Positions 1-9,755 of a DNA stretch of 64,000 nucleotides are shown here, one piece after another. A program made the position numbers and the translations under genes. The stretch is from positions 1-64,000 of the forward strand of contig NZ_CANNBM010000006.1 of assembly GCF_947502895.1 (NCBI RefSeq). The letters run 5' to 3'. The notes below the pieces were generated by a model that was not told the DNA's origin, did no database searches, and worked only from the letters and a program-made list of their open reading frames with translations. Every line of letters starts with the position of its first letter. Position 1 is the first letter of the stretch. Source of the DNA: an uncultured Sulfitobacter sp. GTDB taxonomy: Bacteria > Pseudomonadota > Alphaproteobacteria > Rhodobacterales > Rhodobacteraceae.

Positions 1-3000
1 GTCGGCAAAGACAAAGGTATCGGCGTCGTCCAGACCGGTCAGCAGATCGTCGCCTTCCCCGCCTGTCAGCGTGTCATTGCCCGCGCCACCTTCCAGCGTA
101 TCAGTGCCGATCCCGCCATCCAGACTGTCTGCACCGGTGTTGCCACCCAGCAGATCGTCGCCGTCTCCGCCATCGAGGTGGTCCGACCCGTTGCCGCCAT
201 CCAGCGTATCGTTGTCGCCCCCCCCTAAGAGAGTGTCGTCCAGATTGCCACCGGACAGCAGATCATTGCCAGCATCGCCATGGATCTCGTCCGCGCCGTT
301 CAGACCCGCAAGGATGTCATTGCCCGCGCCGCCAAAGAGGTCATCACTACCATCCCCGCCGTTCAGGTCGTCATCCCCTTCTCCACCATCCAGCGTATCG
401 TTGCCGAGGTTGCCTTGCAGCGTATCGTTGCCGTTGCCGCCGCTGATCACGTCGGTGTTGCCTCCACCTGTCAGGAAGTCATTGCCATTGAGGCCGATAA
501 TTTCGTCCTTGCCGGTGCCGCCACGGATGGTGTCGTCACCACCGCCGCCATTCAGGTAGTCGGCCTGCGCATTGCCCAGCAAGAGATCATTACCCAAATT
601 TCCCGATAGGCTGTCCGCCCCGTCACCACCGCTCAGGGTGTCCGCGCCGCTCCCGCCGTTCAGGGTATCCGCACCAGCGCTACCTTCCAACAAATCGTCT
701 CCGCCAAGGCCGTTGATCTCGTCGTTACCGCCGAGGCCATCAATCGTGTCAGCCTGCGCAGAGCCGTCCAGTACGTCATCGCCTTCGGTCGGTGTCCGCG
801 ATATCAACACATCTGCCGCGGTAAAGGTGCCGTTGATGAATTCGAGCAGCTCAACCGAGGTCAGCTGATCAACATCTCCGTTTGCGCCGGTCACAGTCAG
901 AACACCGGAATTTGTCGCAAATGCGTAGGTTTCAAAGGCCTCCGAGAAGCGTGCGGTGTCGCTACCATCCCCGCCAAACAGCGCGTTGTCACCCGTGCCA
1001 CCGATCAGCAGATCGTCACCATCGCCACCTTCTAGGGTATCGGAACCTTCCGCACCATCAAGCCTGTCGTCACCATCGCCACCGCTCAGGACGTTTTCCT
1101 TTACGTTGCCAACAATCCGGTCATTGAGGGCCGTGCCAACGACGTTTTCAATGGACACCAGCGTGTCACCTTGGGCAAATCCACCGCTGCCAACTCCCGC
1201 GACTGTGGCGGAGGTATCAAGCTGGACTTCGACGCTTGCGGCGGATGCGGAGTAATCCACTGTGTCGGTGCCGCTGCCGCCGTTGATCTGGTCAGCGCCT
1301 GCGCCCGCGATGATAAGGTCGTTGCCGCTGCCGCCATCGACCTCGTCGTCGCCATCGCCACCGGTCAGGGTATCTTGACCACTGCCACCGCTAAGCGTGT
1401 CGGCACCTGCGCCGCCATTCAAGAGGTCATTGCTGTCCCCACCAGAAAGACTGTCGTTGCCCGCGTCGCCGTTGACTGTGTCGTTACCAGATTCGCCATC
1501 GACAGTATCATCCCCGTCGCCACCGAAAAGCAGGTCATCGTCGTCTTCGCCATTAAGATCATCGTTCCCTTCGCCGCCCGACAGAATATCCGCACCATCG
1601 CCGCCATCGATCGCGTCAGTTCCAACGCCGCCATCAAGCGTATCATTGCCTGATCCGCCATCGAGATCATCATCACCTGCGTCGCCGGAAAGCATGTCGT
1701 TGTCGTCGCCGCCGTTGAGCCTATCGTTCCCTTCGCCGCCTGACAAAATGTCATCACCATCCTCGCCTGAAAGGCTGTCATTTCCTGCGCCACCGTCAAG
1801 CGTATCATTGCCCGTACCGCCGCGCAGGATGTCAAAGCCATCATTGCCAAACAGGGCGTCATCGTCCTCCTCGCCGTTGAGAGTGTCTGCGCCCAGACCG
1901 CCGATCAGGCTGTCGTTGTCCAATCCACCAAAGATGGAGTCATCTCCGTCACCGCCATCGATGGTGTCGGCCCCACTATCACTAGATTCGATCGAACCCC
2001 CTTCAGTGTCGATGCCACTATCGCCATCGATAAGGTCATTGCCCGCGCCGCCCTCAATGAGGTCATCGCCTTCGCCGCCAAAGATGGTATCGTTACCCGC
2101 GTCACCGAACAGCTGGTCCTCACCGTTGCCGCCGAAGATGTTGTCATTGCCCTCGCCGCCTTCGATGGTGTCGTCATTGTCGAGGTGGACGCTGAATTCA
2201 TCGCCATCATCGCCGATCAGGGTGTCATTGCCCTCGCCGCCCTCGATGGAGTCGTTGCCCTCATCCCCATTGATTGTGTCGCCGCCGCCTTCGCCAAGTA
2301 TGCTGTCGTTGCCAGTGCCACCGTTGCTTGTGTCAGAGGTGTCAGACCCCGTGATGGTGTCATTGCCCGCATCGCCGTTTAGAATGTTATCTGTGTGACC
2401 CGTATCAACGACCCCGTCTGCCGTCGCAAAAATCAGATCATCGCCATCGCCACCGTTGATGGTATCTGTGCCAAAACCGCCGCTCAGGACGTCATCACCC
2501 TCACCCCCATCGATGGAGTCGTCATCTTCCCCACCGTTGACTGTGTCGTTTCCTGTGCCGCCCAAAATGTTGTCGTTCCCGTCGCCACCTTCCAGCGTGT
2601 CATCGCCATCGCGACCGTTGATAAAGTCGTCGCCGTCGTTGCCGTGGAAACTGTTCGCAACTGCATCGCCGAGAATTTCATCATCTTCGGTAGACCCGAT
2701 GATGTTTTCAATGCCGTCGATTGTGCCGCCGTTAAGCGAAGCGAACGTACCCAGCAAACCAGATTCCAAATCTATGCGAAGGGAATCTCCGATGATGCTT
2801 GTACCTACTGTGGTGAAATCAGCCGTGTCGATCCCATCGCCGCCGTCCAATGCTACGGATTCTCCGTTTGACTCACTTAGAAAATCACCATCCAGATCGA
2901 CAACAAGCGTATCGTCGCCCACGCCGCCAGTAAGGGTAGCGTTGCTTGACGTGGTGGTCAGCACATCATCGCCGATACCGCCGACTGCTTCCTGATCGTT

Positions 3001-4446
3001 ACCAACGGTCAATGTGTCGTTGAAATCCGAACCAATGGCGACTTCGAAATTGCTGTACACGTCGCCAGTAGCCTCGCCAGCCGTTCCAACACCTGCATCA
3101 AGGTCGGCATTCACAGCTTCCAGCACGTCTTCAAACAAAATCGTGTCACGCCCTGCGCCACCGTTCAAGGTGTCGGCACCCGCACCGCCGATGATGACAT
3201 CATCACCCGCGCCTGCATTAATATTGTCGTCGCCGCCCGCAGCATCAATCGTGTCATTCTCGGATGTGGCGGTGATCGTCTCATCCGCGTCCGTCAGCAC
3301 AATATCCAGCGCTTGTGTTGCGACAATGGCGAGTTGGATCGCCCCATCTTTGACATAGGATATGGCGACCAAACCGTCATCAAGCAATGTGGCCACGGGG
3401 CTTGTAGCACTATCGCCGACATCCAAGGTCAGGGCTACGGAAAATGAACCAGGGTTGTTTGGATCGACGGCCGTAGGTTCGCCGTCCGCGTCAAAACGAC
3501 GGACGATCATGCGGCCACTATCGTTGTCACGGTCAAACATGACAAGGAAACCGCCGTCTTCCAACGGAACGAGTTCGGGATCGTTGTGTTGGTCAGCGCC
3601 GTTGTTAAAAGCACCAAGCGTTACGGAATTGACTGGCGTGCCATCCGCCTCAAAGACCTGATATTCCAGATCATTGTCGGCATCATCCGTCCGCATCGCA
3701 ACGACAAAGCGGCCCCCGACCAATGCTGTAATCTGGGGTTGCGCGACTGTGTCGTTAACACCCGAGTTTGTCAGGACTGTGGCAACTTCGGTGCCATCCG
3801 GCGCCATGATGTGAATTGTAAGCTCAGTATCGGGAGATGTCCCTTGACCATCTGTATCAAGAACAACGACACGGTTGCCGTTTTCCAACAAGGTCGCTTC
3901 TTGCAAAGCGCTACCTGCAAAATTTGTGGAAATCTGATTGAACTGGGGTGTTGCTGTGTCCAGCGCGGTAAAAGTCACAAGTTCGCGCACGCCACCCGGA
4001 CCACCGGTCAAAGTTGCATGAACAGCAACATCGGCGAGTGAGGACCCACTGAGCGCGAGCCCGCGGTTACCACTCTCCAGATCGGGAGCGGTCAAATCAT
4101 GAAAGATGTCTGTGGTCGTTGCCCCGACACCATTGATGATGGAATAGGATTGTACCTGAATGCCTGCTGATGCCGTGCGGTAGGCGAGGACCAGTTGGTT
4201 GTTTTCCACGGCCAGAATTTCTACCCCCGGAGCCGCTCCGATATTGGGCGTGACCAGCGTTCCCTCGGTCCCGATGGTGTTGCCGAACTGGTCATATTGC
4301 TGGAAATGCACCACGCCTGACACCTGATACACAATCACAAACGTGCCGTCCGACAGAGTCTGGATCACTTGGTTGTTGTTGTCGATGCCTGTGGATGTGT
4401 TGACTTGTTGTGGGGCGTTGAAAATCTGTGGGACTTCGATGGTCAT
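1..4446 (-). CDS. Giant RTX-type calcium-binding repeat protein (C-terminus beyond window)
   Basis: The frame is open from an ATG at 4446 to the window edge, 1482 codons with no stop in the stretches I read, so the C-terminus is missing. The first ~330 residues (start MTIEVPQIFNAPQQVN) look like a beta-propeller-like domain with repeats such as SDGTFVIVYQ and GGRFVVAMRTDDADND. From about residue 370 onward it is almost entirely RTX nonapeptide repeats of the type GGxGxDxLxGGxGDDxL, which bind calcium and fold as parallel beta-rolls. Such proteins are usually exported by type I secretion using a C-terminal signal, which would lie outside the window; no signal peptide is visible. Likely a surface or secreted adhesin-like protein. 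The repeats make the antisense strand look open in several frames. A catalytic domain beyond the edge cannot be excluded. Confidence 0.9.
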   Translation of the reverse strand, partial: MTIEVPQIFNAPQQVNTSTGIDNNNQVIQTLSDGTFVIVYQVSGVVHFQQYDQFGNTIGTEGTLVTPNIGAAPGVEILAVENNQLVLAYRTASAGIQVQSYSIINGVGATTTDIFHDLTAPDLESGNRGLALSGSSLADVAVHATLTGGPGGVRELVTFTALDTATPQFNQISTNFAGSALQEATLLENGNRVVVLDTDGQGTSPDTELTIHIMAPDGTEVATVLTNSGVNDTVAQPQITALVGGRFVVAMRTDDADNDLEYQVFEADGTPVNSVTLGAFNNGADQHNDPELVPLEDGGFLVMFDRDNDSGRMIVRRFDADGEPTAVDPNNPGSFSVALTLDVGDSATSPVATLLDDGLVAISYVKDGAIQLAIVATQALDIVLTDADETITATSENDTIDAAGGDDNINAGAGDDVIIGGAGADTLNGGAGRDTILFEDVLEAVNADLDAGVGTAGEATGDVYSNFEVAIGSDFNDTLTVGNDQEAVGGIGDDVLTTTSSNATLTGGVGDDTLVVDLDGDFLSESNGESVALDGGDGIDTADFTTVGTSIIGDSLRIDLESGLLGTFASLNGGTIDGIENIIGSTEDDEILGDAVANSFHGNDGDDFINGRDGDDTLEGGDGNDNILGGTGNDTVNGGEDDDSIDGGEGDDVLSGGFGTDTINGGDGDDLIFATADGVVDTGHTDNILNGDAGNDTITGSDTSDTSNGGTGNDSILGEGGGDTINGDEGNDSIEGGEGNDTLIGDDGDEFSVHLDNDDTIEGGEGNDNIFGGNGEDQLFGDAGNDTIFGGEGDDLIEGGAGNDLIDGDSGIDTEGGSIESSDSGADTIDGGDGDDSIFGGLDNDSLIGGLGADTLNGEEDDDALFGNDGFDILRGGTGNDTLDGGAGNDSLSGEDGDDILSGGEGNDRLNGGDDNDMLSGDAGDDDLDGGSGNDTLDGGVGTDAIDGGDGADILSGGEGNDDLNGEDDDDLLFGGDGDDTVDGESGNDTVNGDAGNDSLSGGDSNDLLNGGAGADTLSGGSGQDTLTGGDGDDEVDGGSGNDLIIAGAGADQINGGSGTDTVDYSASAASVEVQLDTSATVAGVGSGGFAQGDTLVSIENVVGTALNDRIVGNVKENVLSGGDGDDRLDGAEGSDTLEGGDGDDLLIGGTGDNALFGGDGSDTARFSEAFETYAFATNSGVLTVTGANGDVDQLTSVELLEFINGTFTAADVLISRTPTEGDDVLDGSAQADTIDGLGGNDEINGLGGDDLLEGSAGADTLNGGSGADTLSGGDGADSLSGNLGNDLLLGNAQADYLNGGGGDDTIRGGTGKDEIIGLNGNDFLTGGGNTDVISGGNGNDTLQGNLGNDTLDGGEGDDDLNGGDGSDDLFGGAGNDILAGLNGADEIHGDAGNDLLSGGNLDDTLLGGGDNDTLDGGNGSDHLDGGDGDDLLGGNTGADSLDGGIGTDTLEGGAGNDTLTGGEGDDLLTGLDDADTFVFAD

Positions 4447-5638
4447 GATGGTTCTCCGTGTTGGGTTTTTGACTCTGCATTTTTGCGTCTTCACGGATTG
4501 GTCGGTTGGTTTTGACCAAAAGTTCAAAAAAACTTTACGATCTGTTCATGTTTTTTCATTGCGCATCTTTGAGATGCAAAAGACCAAGCGCCTATGCGAC
4601 AGCTGATCTTTACATAATATCATGAATTCAGTGGTTTATTCTGGCGTGATGCTGCCTTTCACCCTTGGTTGGAATGCGCAGACATACGCGGCTTCTGCCG
4701 AATTTATAAACATCGCTTCGGTCCGCTTGCCCTCTTTCGGATTTGCGGTGTCACATGGTTGGTTTGTCACAGTAGCCCTATGTATCGCGCCGTCTGTACT
4801 GATCAAAATGAGTGTGTCTCCGGCATTGCCCTTTCGTTATGAGGGCGAGAATTTGAGGTTTTTAATCGACACATTGCGCGCAGTGGCGTGCCTGTCAGCG
4901 GCAACTCCTCCTGCCAGCGCAGGAACAGCGCGTGCTGTAAGCGAAAGACGTAGCGTCTCGCTTCCTCAGGTCCTTGCTGCATGCGGGGCGGATATGACCA
5001 ATAGGGGAACCCGCCCGCAAGATTATCTCTCTTGCCGACGTGAACGACAGACCCCGACCTGTTTCCAGTGAGCGGGCCAGCCGATGAAAAAGGCCGTTCT
5101 AACGAATGACAGATTAAGGCGGTCTTGCAAAAAAATCGGGCAGGGCTTGCTGCGAAGAAGTCGTGCCACTAGGGCGGCGTCCCGAGTGAACGATCAAGGT
5201 ACAGTGGAATGAATATATACATAGGCCGGAAAACCAATGGTGAAGTCCGGTGCGGGATGTAGAGCTTTGGGCTGAGCGATGAATAAGACGCGACACAAGC
5301 ACAGGCGTGCGCCGAAAGGTTCAGAGGCCAGTAAGCTATGGGTGTGATTGAAAGCGCGCTCATCCTAACGGGGGCGCATAGTCTATCGGCGGCTGCATAG
5401 CCTCTTGAGGCGTGAGGTTTGGCGCAGAGGTGCAGGAAACTGTTCTTGATTTAAGTCATGCGGTGTCTGACACGGCTGTTACGCGTAATCTTGGCCAGTC
5501 TGTGAAGCAGCTAAAAGCGCAGAGTGACAGACGCTGTGCCTTTTGCGACTTCCGCAAGGTTGTGCATATATTCCCTTCACTACCCTCGACGCGATCCTAC
5601 GGATTGGCGGATTATGAAAGCTCTGACTTTATGGTCAT
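4447..5638. other. Intergenic stretch with no convincing gene (about 1.2 kb)
   Basis: This holds the upstream region of the RTX gene and the downstream region of the kinase gene. The first ~170 bases are AT-rich and probably carry the RTX promoter. A 149-codon open frame at 4622-5071 (+) and shorter frames at 5169-5363 (-) and 5412-5642 (+) have no recognisable domain, no good ribosome-binding site and composition unlike the neighbours. The stretch may contain remnants of a decayed gene, but I cannot name one. Confidence 0.5.
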
Positions 5639-6919
5639 TTAGCTTTCCTGTGCGATCAGTTGCGCCACTCCAATTGCCGCATCTGTATATCGGGCCTTTT
5701 TGATTTCGAGACCTAATACGCGTGTGCGAATGGCCGTCCAGACGTCGTTGGATGCACCTCCACCAGCCGTTACGAGAAGCGTTGGTTGCTGCGCCCCGCG
5801 GGCAGCAATCTCTGCATAGCAGCGGGCCTCAATTCTTGCGATGCTTTCGAGCAGGCCATGGAGGAATTCTGCATCATCTTCAGGCCTTGGTTTCATGCAA
5901 GGCGCAAGCATCGGGTCGTTGATTGGAAATCTCTCACCCGCAGAAAGAAGTGGATAATAATGCAAAGGAGATGGTTTTGCGGGATCAATCCGCATTGAGA
6001 GCTGGGAAAGCTGCTCAACAGTGAACAGAGACGCCAAAACACCGCCACCTGTATTTGAAGCTCCTCCAACGAGCCATCCATCCCCCAAGCGATGTGAGTA
6101 GAGGCCGATCTCTGGCGCATCAATGCGCGTCTCGCTGAGCATTTTAACTGCGAGCGTTGTTCCAAGTGAAGAAACGGCAGCCCCAATCATAAGCGGCGCG
6201 GCTGCGAGGAAAGCAGCAATGCTGTCGGTCGTCCCAACGTGAATTATTGTATCAAGCGATAGGCCAATCGCTTTGGCTACTGATGGATCAATCTGCTGGA
6301 CTGCGGTACCTGCTGGCAAGACTTCTGGCAGGATGCGCTTCGGCAGGCCAACGGCATCGAACCACTCGGGCCAATCGCCTAGTTCGGGATCAAAACCGGT
6401 CTTGAGCGTGTTGTTGTAATCTGAAAACGCGCCCCGCCCGATAAGCTTGGCGGCGATAAAATCAGCCTGATGCAGTAGATGCTTGGCGGCCTTTTCACGA
6501 TCTTCACTCACTAATCTCAAAGCACGGGCCGCGGCAGAGTTGCTTCCGCGTGTGATGTGCGGATCTGGCGCGTAGCGGTCTATTGCTGCGGCTTCGGCCA
6601 GAAAGCCGTCGGAGTTATACATCAATGCGCGCGTGACGGGGCGCAGCATCGCATCGGTCAAAACCATGCTGCCTGAGGTCCCATCAATACCGATACGCCC
6701 AATTTCGTGGGGATCAATATTTTTCGCTTTGAGTGCGTCGATCTGGGCCTGCAAGCAGTCTGTCGCGCCGACCCACCACGCGTTGGCATCAATACGGTCC
6801 GGATCAATTGCAGGGTAAGCGCCGTGTGCAACCGACAAAACCTCTCCGCTGCCGTCCAGAACAGCCGATCTGATGCCGGACGTCCCCAGATCAATCCCTA
6901 AAGAAAGCGCGCCTGTCAT
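5639..6919 (-). CDS. FGGY-family carbohydrate kinase
   Basis: ATP-dependent sugar or polyol kinase of the ribulokinase/xylulokinase/glycerol kinase fold. The N-terminal phosphate-binding motif is GIDLGTSGIRSAVLD (residues ~8-22). The C-terminal ATP-binding domain carries GTTDSIAAFLAAAP, SSLGTTLAV and the late GGGASNDVW motif. At 426 residues it is shorter than the usual 480-500. Its ATG overlaps the stop of the upstream aldolase gene (ATGA at 6916-6919), so the two are translationally coupled. It is the last gene of the minus-strand arm. A kinase coupled to a class II aldolase recalls fuculose or rhamnulose pathways, where a phosphorylated ketose is then cleaved. The actual substrate cannot be told from sequence. 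Confidence 0.88.
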   Translation of the reverse strand: MTGALSLGIDLGTSGIRSAVLDGSGEVLSVAHGAYPAIDPDRIDANAWWVGATDCLQAQIDALKAKNIDPHEIGRIGIDGTSGSMVLTDAMLRPVTRALMYNSDGFLAEAAAIDRYAPDPHITRGSNSAAARALRLVSEDREKAAKHLLHQADFIAAKLIGRGAFSDYNNTLKTGFDPELGDWPEWFDAVGLPKRILPEVLPAGTAVQQIDPSVAKAIGLSLDTIIHVGTTDSIAAFLAAAPLMIGAAVSSLGTTLAVKMLSETRIDAPEIGLYSHRLGDGWLVGGASNTGGGVLASLFTVEQLSQLSMRIDPAKPSPLHYYPLLSAGERFPINDPMLAPCMKPRPEDDAEFLHGLLESIARIEARCYAEIAARGAQQPTLLVTAGGGASNDVWTAIRTRVLGLEIKKARYTDAAIGVAQLIAQES

Positions 6920-7881
6920 GTTTTTGCAGCCAATGCCTGACGATATTTTTCAGCGTCCCAGTTGAGGAGTTCGGCCTCTGCAGCATGGCCAATTGCTTGG
7001 ATATCCCATCCCTCAGGCAGGCGTGACAGAACGTCGGACAGACATGTAAGCATAGCAGTCTGGGCTGGTGTGGCGCCTTTACGCAACGCCACGCCAACAC
7101 CATCGACCAGAATGGCAGGCGGCGCGTCTTCATTGTCCGTGTTTGGTAGGGCAGGGCCAAGGAACACCACGTGGTCAGGATAGTATGACCCCGACAATGC
7201 CTGTTCAGCCGCGTCTTTATCTTGGGCAATCCAACTATGTGCGGTCCAAGCAAAGCCGCGCGGTGGAGGTTGTGTCGGCTGTACGCTTGATCCACGCAGC
7301 AACGGCATCTGCAAACGCTGCTCCACAGTTTCAATCAGCATCGCGACCTGCGCCACGGTGTCGGCGCAGCAGATCAGTCCATGGTTTTCGAGCACGATAA
7401 TCTGCGTTTCATCGGTGATGCGCGCCAGAATTTCGCGAGTAAGCGGCAGACCGGGTTTGGCGTAAGGTACAAAGACGTAAGGTAGCCCTTCGAGCTTTTC
7501 CCGAGCTGCCACGCACCCTTGTGGGCTGATGCAATGGGTGAGGGTCGCAATCGAGTGCGTATGTGCAACAACGGCCCAATCAAGTGCGGCATGGAATGTC
7601 GTTTCAATGGAGGGTCGCAGGGTGCTGGAAGGATCAAGGACAGTAGTTTTGCAACTGCCATCGCCACTGCCGTGAGCTTCGGCACGGGCGGCATCGCGGT
7701 CTACAGCGACAAAGATATCTGTGCATTCTGCATCTGCCAGTTCTGTGCCTGATGCTTTTATCCACATCGTCGCATCTTCTTTTATGGACGTATTGCCGCC
7801 CGCGCCCTGTACGCGCAATGGATCGGATCCAAGAGCGGCTGACAAGGCCCGAAAGGCTTTCATATCTGCGGGGTAAGGCAT
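6916..7881 (-). CDS. Class II aldolase/adducin-family protein (321 aa)
   Basis: Zinc-dependent class II aldolase fold. The phosphate-binding region is VQGAGGNTSIKED near residue 27 and the metal-site region includes VVAHTHSIATLTHC; a second His region is VLENHGLICCADTV. The start was set at the ATG at 7881 (MPYPADMKAF), four bases after the upstream HAD stop; the frame is open further upstream but that part overlaps the HAD gene and is shadow. The sequence resembles the aldolase domain of the longer bifunctional aldolase/dehydrogenases more than short fuculose-type aldolases. By context it probably cleaves a phosphorylated product of the adjacent FGGY kinase or a downstream intermediate. The locus has a second, different class II aldolase at 16126. 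Confidence 0.85.
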   Translation of the reverse strand: MPYPADMKAFRALSAALGSDPLRVQGAGGNTSIKEDATMWIKASGTELADAECTDIFVAVDRDAARAEAHGSGDGSCKTTVLDPSSTLRPSIETTFHAALDWAVVAHTHSIATLTHCISPQGCVAAREKLEGLPYVFVPYAKPGLPLTREILARITDETQIIVLENHGLICCADTVAQVAMLIETVEQRLQMPLLRGSSVQPTQPPPRGFAWTAHSWIAQDKDAAEQALSGSYYPDHVVFLGPALPNTDNEDAPPAILVDGVGVALRKGATPAQTAMLTCLSDVLSRLPEGWDIQAIGHAAEAELLNWDAEKYRQALAAKT

Positions 7882-7885
7882 TGAT

Positions 7886-8731
7886 TTATTCCAAATAGGC
7901 GAGGGTAAATGTAGGCAGAGGGGCTGCATCGTGGCGGGCGAGATCAGATATTGCCTGCGCGATACCGGTTTCTTGCATAAACGCATGCGCATGCAGACCA
8001 CCGCGAATGAACGCTGTTGACCACCCTGCCGCCGCACCGCCCGCAATGTCATGTTCTAAGCTGTCGCCCACCATCAATAACCGGTCAGGTGCCACACCCA
8101 GCGCAGTCTCGATCGCACGAAAAACAGGTAGATGCGGCTTGCCGTAAAACCGAACGTCGCCACCCGAAACCAGATGATCATGGGCCAGTGCTCCGGGTGA
8201 CACAACAATTGCCCCGCCTGCACGTGGCGACGCACGATCGGGGTTGGTACACAGCACGGGAATATTGCGTTTCTTCGCATGTGCGAGTGTTCTTTGGTAC
8301 GCGTCCGTTGGTGCGCTGTCGGGCAGTCCCATCAGCAAAATGGCATCTGCCGCTTCTACATCATCTGTCAGTGTTAACCCGAGACCATCTGACCAGTTTT
8401 CCGCATCGCCGGTATCGCGTGTGATCGGGCAGATTGTTCTGTAGGGCAGTTGGCCTTGCGCAATATCGCGGTACAAGGCCTCGCCTGAAGTCATAACTTG
8501 TTCAAAAAGATATGTCGGGAAGCCCATGGCTGCAATTCTTGCTGCATTCGGATCGCTGCGTTTGCCGGAATTTGATAACACCGCCAGCCTGATGCCTTTG
8601 GCGTGCAGTGTTTCTAGCGTGTTGATTGCATGGGGGTAGGGGCGTGTCCCATCATGCAACACGCCCCATTGATCCAATACAATCGCATCAAACCGATCAG
8701 CAATTTCGATCAGGTTTTGAATGATCTGCAA
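7886..8731 (-). CDS. HAD-superfamily class IIA hydrolase (TIGR01459-like), TTG start
   Basis: HAD phosphatase-fold protein of the IIA subgroup, 281 residues. Motif I is VLDQWGVLHDG (Asp20 as presumed nucleophile), motif II LAVLSNSGKR, and the C-terminal motif MVGDSLEHDIAGGAAAG. The second motif I aspartate of normal HAD phosphatases is replaced by Trp22, as I recall for this subfamily, so activity may be unusual. The start is TTG at 8731: the preceding in-frame codons run straight into the stop of the upstream gene, and GAGGA in that gene's last codons lies at ribosome-binding distance. It sits between the MBL hydrolase and the aldolase in a tightly packed operon, so a role in dephosphorylating a sugar intermediate is plausible but inferred. 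Confidence 0.85.
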   Translation of the reverse strand: MQIIQNLIEIADRFDAIVLDQWGVLHDGTRPYPHAINTLETLHAKGIRLAVLSNSGKRSDPNAARIAAMGFPTYLFEQVMTSGEALYRDIAQGQLPYRTICPITRDTGDAENWSDGLGLTLTDDVEAADAILLMGLPDSAPTDAYQRTLAHAKKRNIPVLCTNPDRASPRAGGAIVVSPGALAHDHLVSGGDVRFYGKPHLPVFRAIETALGVAPDRLLMVGDSLEHDIAGGAAAGWSTAFIRGGLHAHAFMQETGIAQAISDLARHDAAPLPTFTLAYLE

Positions 8732-8734
8732 GTG

Positions 8735-9670
8735 TCAGTCCTCGGCCATATCCAACGGATCACGCAGGCTTGCCAAATAGGCGGGCACATCAGCTTTGGC
8801 CATGGCAGGCGCCGCTTTCTCTACGGCTCCCGCGGGCATATCTCCGAAATAAAACTGGAAACCAGGGATGACCTGCCGGCGCTTGCGCAGGGGCATGCCT
8901 TCATAAGGAAACACGTCGGAGCGTGCATTTGCTCCTTCATCATGGCAAGGCAGGATATAGTCAGCGCGTTTGTCGAGCTCTTCAACCGATTTCCAGCCTT
9001 CGTAGCTGCTGACAAAACGTGCAGGCACCCAATAGCGCCACCCTTCGGCTTCGCAGGGCTCAAGATTTCGCTCCTGAAAGATTGCATCACCTGCGATTAC
9101 GATATCACCCGCCGAAGTCGCAACAGTAACTGCCATGTGACCGACGGAATGCCCCGGTGTGTGGAACATCGTGATGCCGGGAAGGACCTCGGTTTCATCC
9201 TCAACCGCTTCGAAGACACACCCAGCATAGGCAGGTTCAATGCCCAGAAATCCAGATTCGTAAGTCCGGTAGTACAAAGGCAACGGATTGTAGGCCATTT
9301 CGATCTCGGCCTTCGGCGCAATGTAGCGGGCGTTTTTGAACTTTTTCATGTTCTGCACGTGATCCCAGTGCAGATGGGTAAAGACAATCGCATCAATTTC
9401 GTCGGGGTGGACGCCGAGTTTCTGTTCAAGATGCTCATGCACCTCAAGACAGCCCCGTTTTTCACATTTGTGATGGTACTTTGTTGCGCGTTCTTCGTCA
9501 CACAGTCCTGTGTCGATCAGAATTTTATGGGTGCCGGTATCAACGTAATGGCAATAACAAGGGTTCCAAAATTTGCGCCCGGCAGGACCTTTCCAGAACG
9601 TATACGTTCCGAGGTCAGCCTGAAGCCAGCCCGTGTTAATCGGATAAATTTTTGTTTCCTGTACGCCCAT
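8735..9670 (-). CDS. Metallo-beta-lactamase-fold hydrolase, lactonase-like
   Basis: MBL-fold metal hydrolase with the zinc motif HLHWDH (residues 99-104), a third His in FHTPGHSVGH and an Asp ligand in VIAGDAIF. It resembles the AHL-lactonase (AttM/AiiA) and general lactonase branch. The start was placed at 9670 (MGVQETK) because GGAGAG lies six bases upstream; an ATG 12 bases earlier gives four more residues. It follows gntR and has a perfect 12-bp palindrome at 9699-9710 upstream, so it is probably the first structural gene under GntR control. Context in a sugar-catabolic operon suggests hydrolysis of a sugar-acid lactone; quorum-signal hydrolysis is the alternative. The start at 9670 gives 311 residues. 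Confidence 0.85.
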   Translation of the reverse strand: MGVQETKIYPINTGWLQADLGTYTFWKGPAGRKFWNPCYCHYVDTGTHKILIDTGLCDEERATKYHHKCEKRGCLEVHEHLEQKLGVHPDEIDAIVFTHLHWDHVQNMKKFKNARYIAPKAEIEMAYNPLPLYYRTYESGFLGIEPAYAGCVFEAVEDETEVLPGITMFHTPGHSVGHMAVTVATSAGDIVIAGDAIFQERNLEPCEAEGWRYWVPARFVSSYEGWKSVEELDKRADYILPCHDEGANARSDVFPYEGMPLRKRRQVIPGFQFYFGDMPAGAVEKAAPAMAKADVPAYLASLRDPLDMAED

Positions 9671-9698
9671 TAGTCTCTCCATTCGCAGTTAGTCAAAC

Positions 9699-9710
9699 TT
9701 TGTATACAAA
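9699..9710. promoter_or_regulatory. Probable GntR operator TTTGTATACAAA
   Basis: A perfect 12-bp palindrome 28 bases upstream of the MBL hydrolase start and downstream of the gntR stop. Its core TGTATACA recurs at 10515-10522 in front of the ABC transporter operon. FCD-type GntR regulators typically bind palindromes with GT...AC half sites, which fits. Binding by the adjacent GntR protein is inferred. Confidence 0.6.
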
Positions 9711-9755
9711 TGAACATTCTCATATGCAAAGGCAACCCAAAATGCGAAGGCAGCG

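Noticed and set aside
71..2398. Long plus-strand open frames opposite the RTX gene, rich in Ser and Pro
   Set aside because: They are the antisense of the GGxGxDxL repeats; the Pro/Ser pattern is forced by the repeat on the other strand.
4622..5071. 149-codon plus-strand frame
   Set aside because: No domain, no good ribosome-binding site, composition unlike real neighbours.
8630..9673. 347-codon plus-strand frame
   Set aside because: Antisense of the MBL hydrolase and HAD genes; those have clear catalytic motifs.
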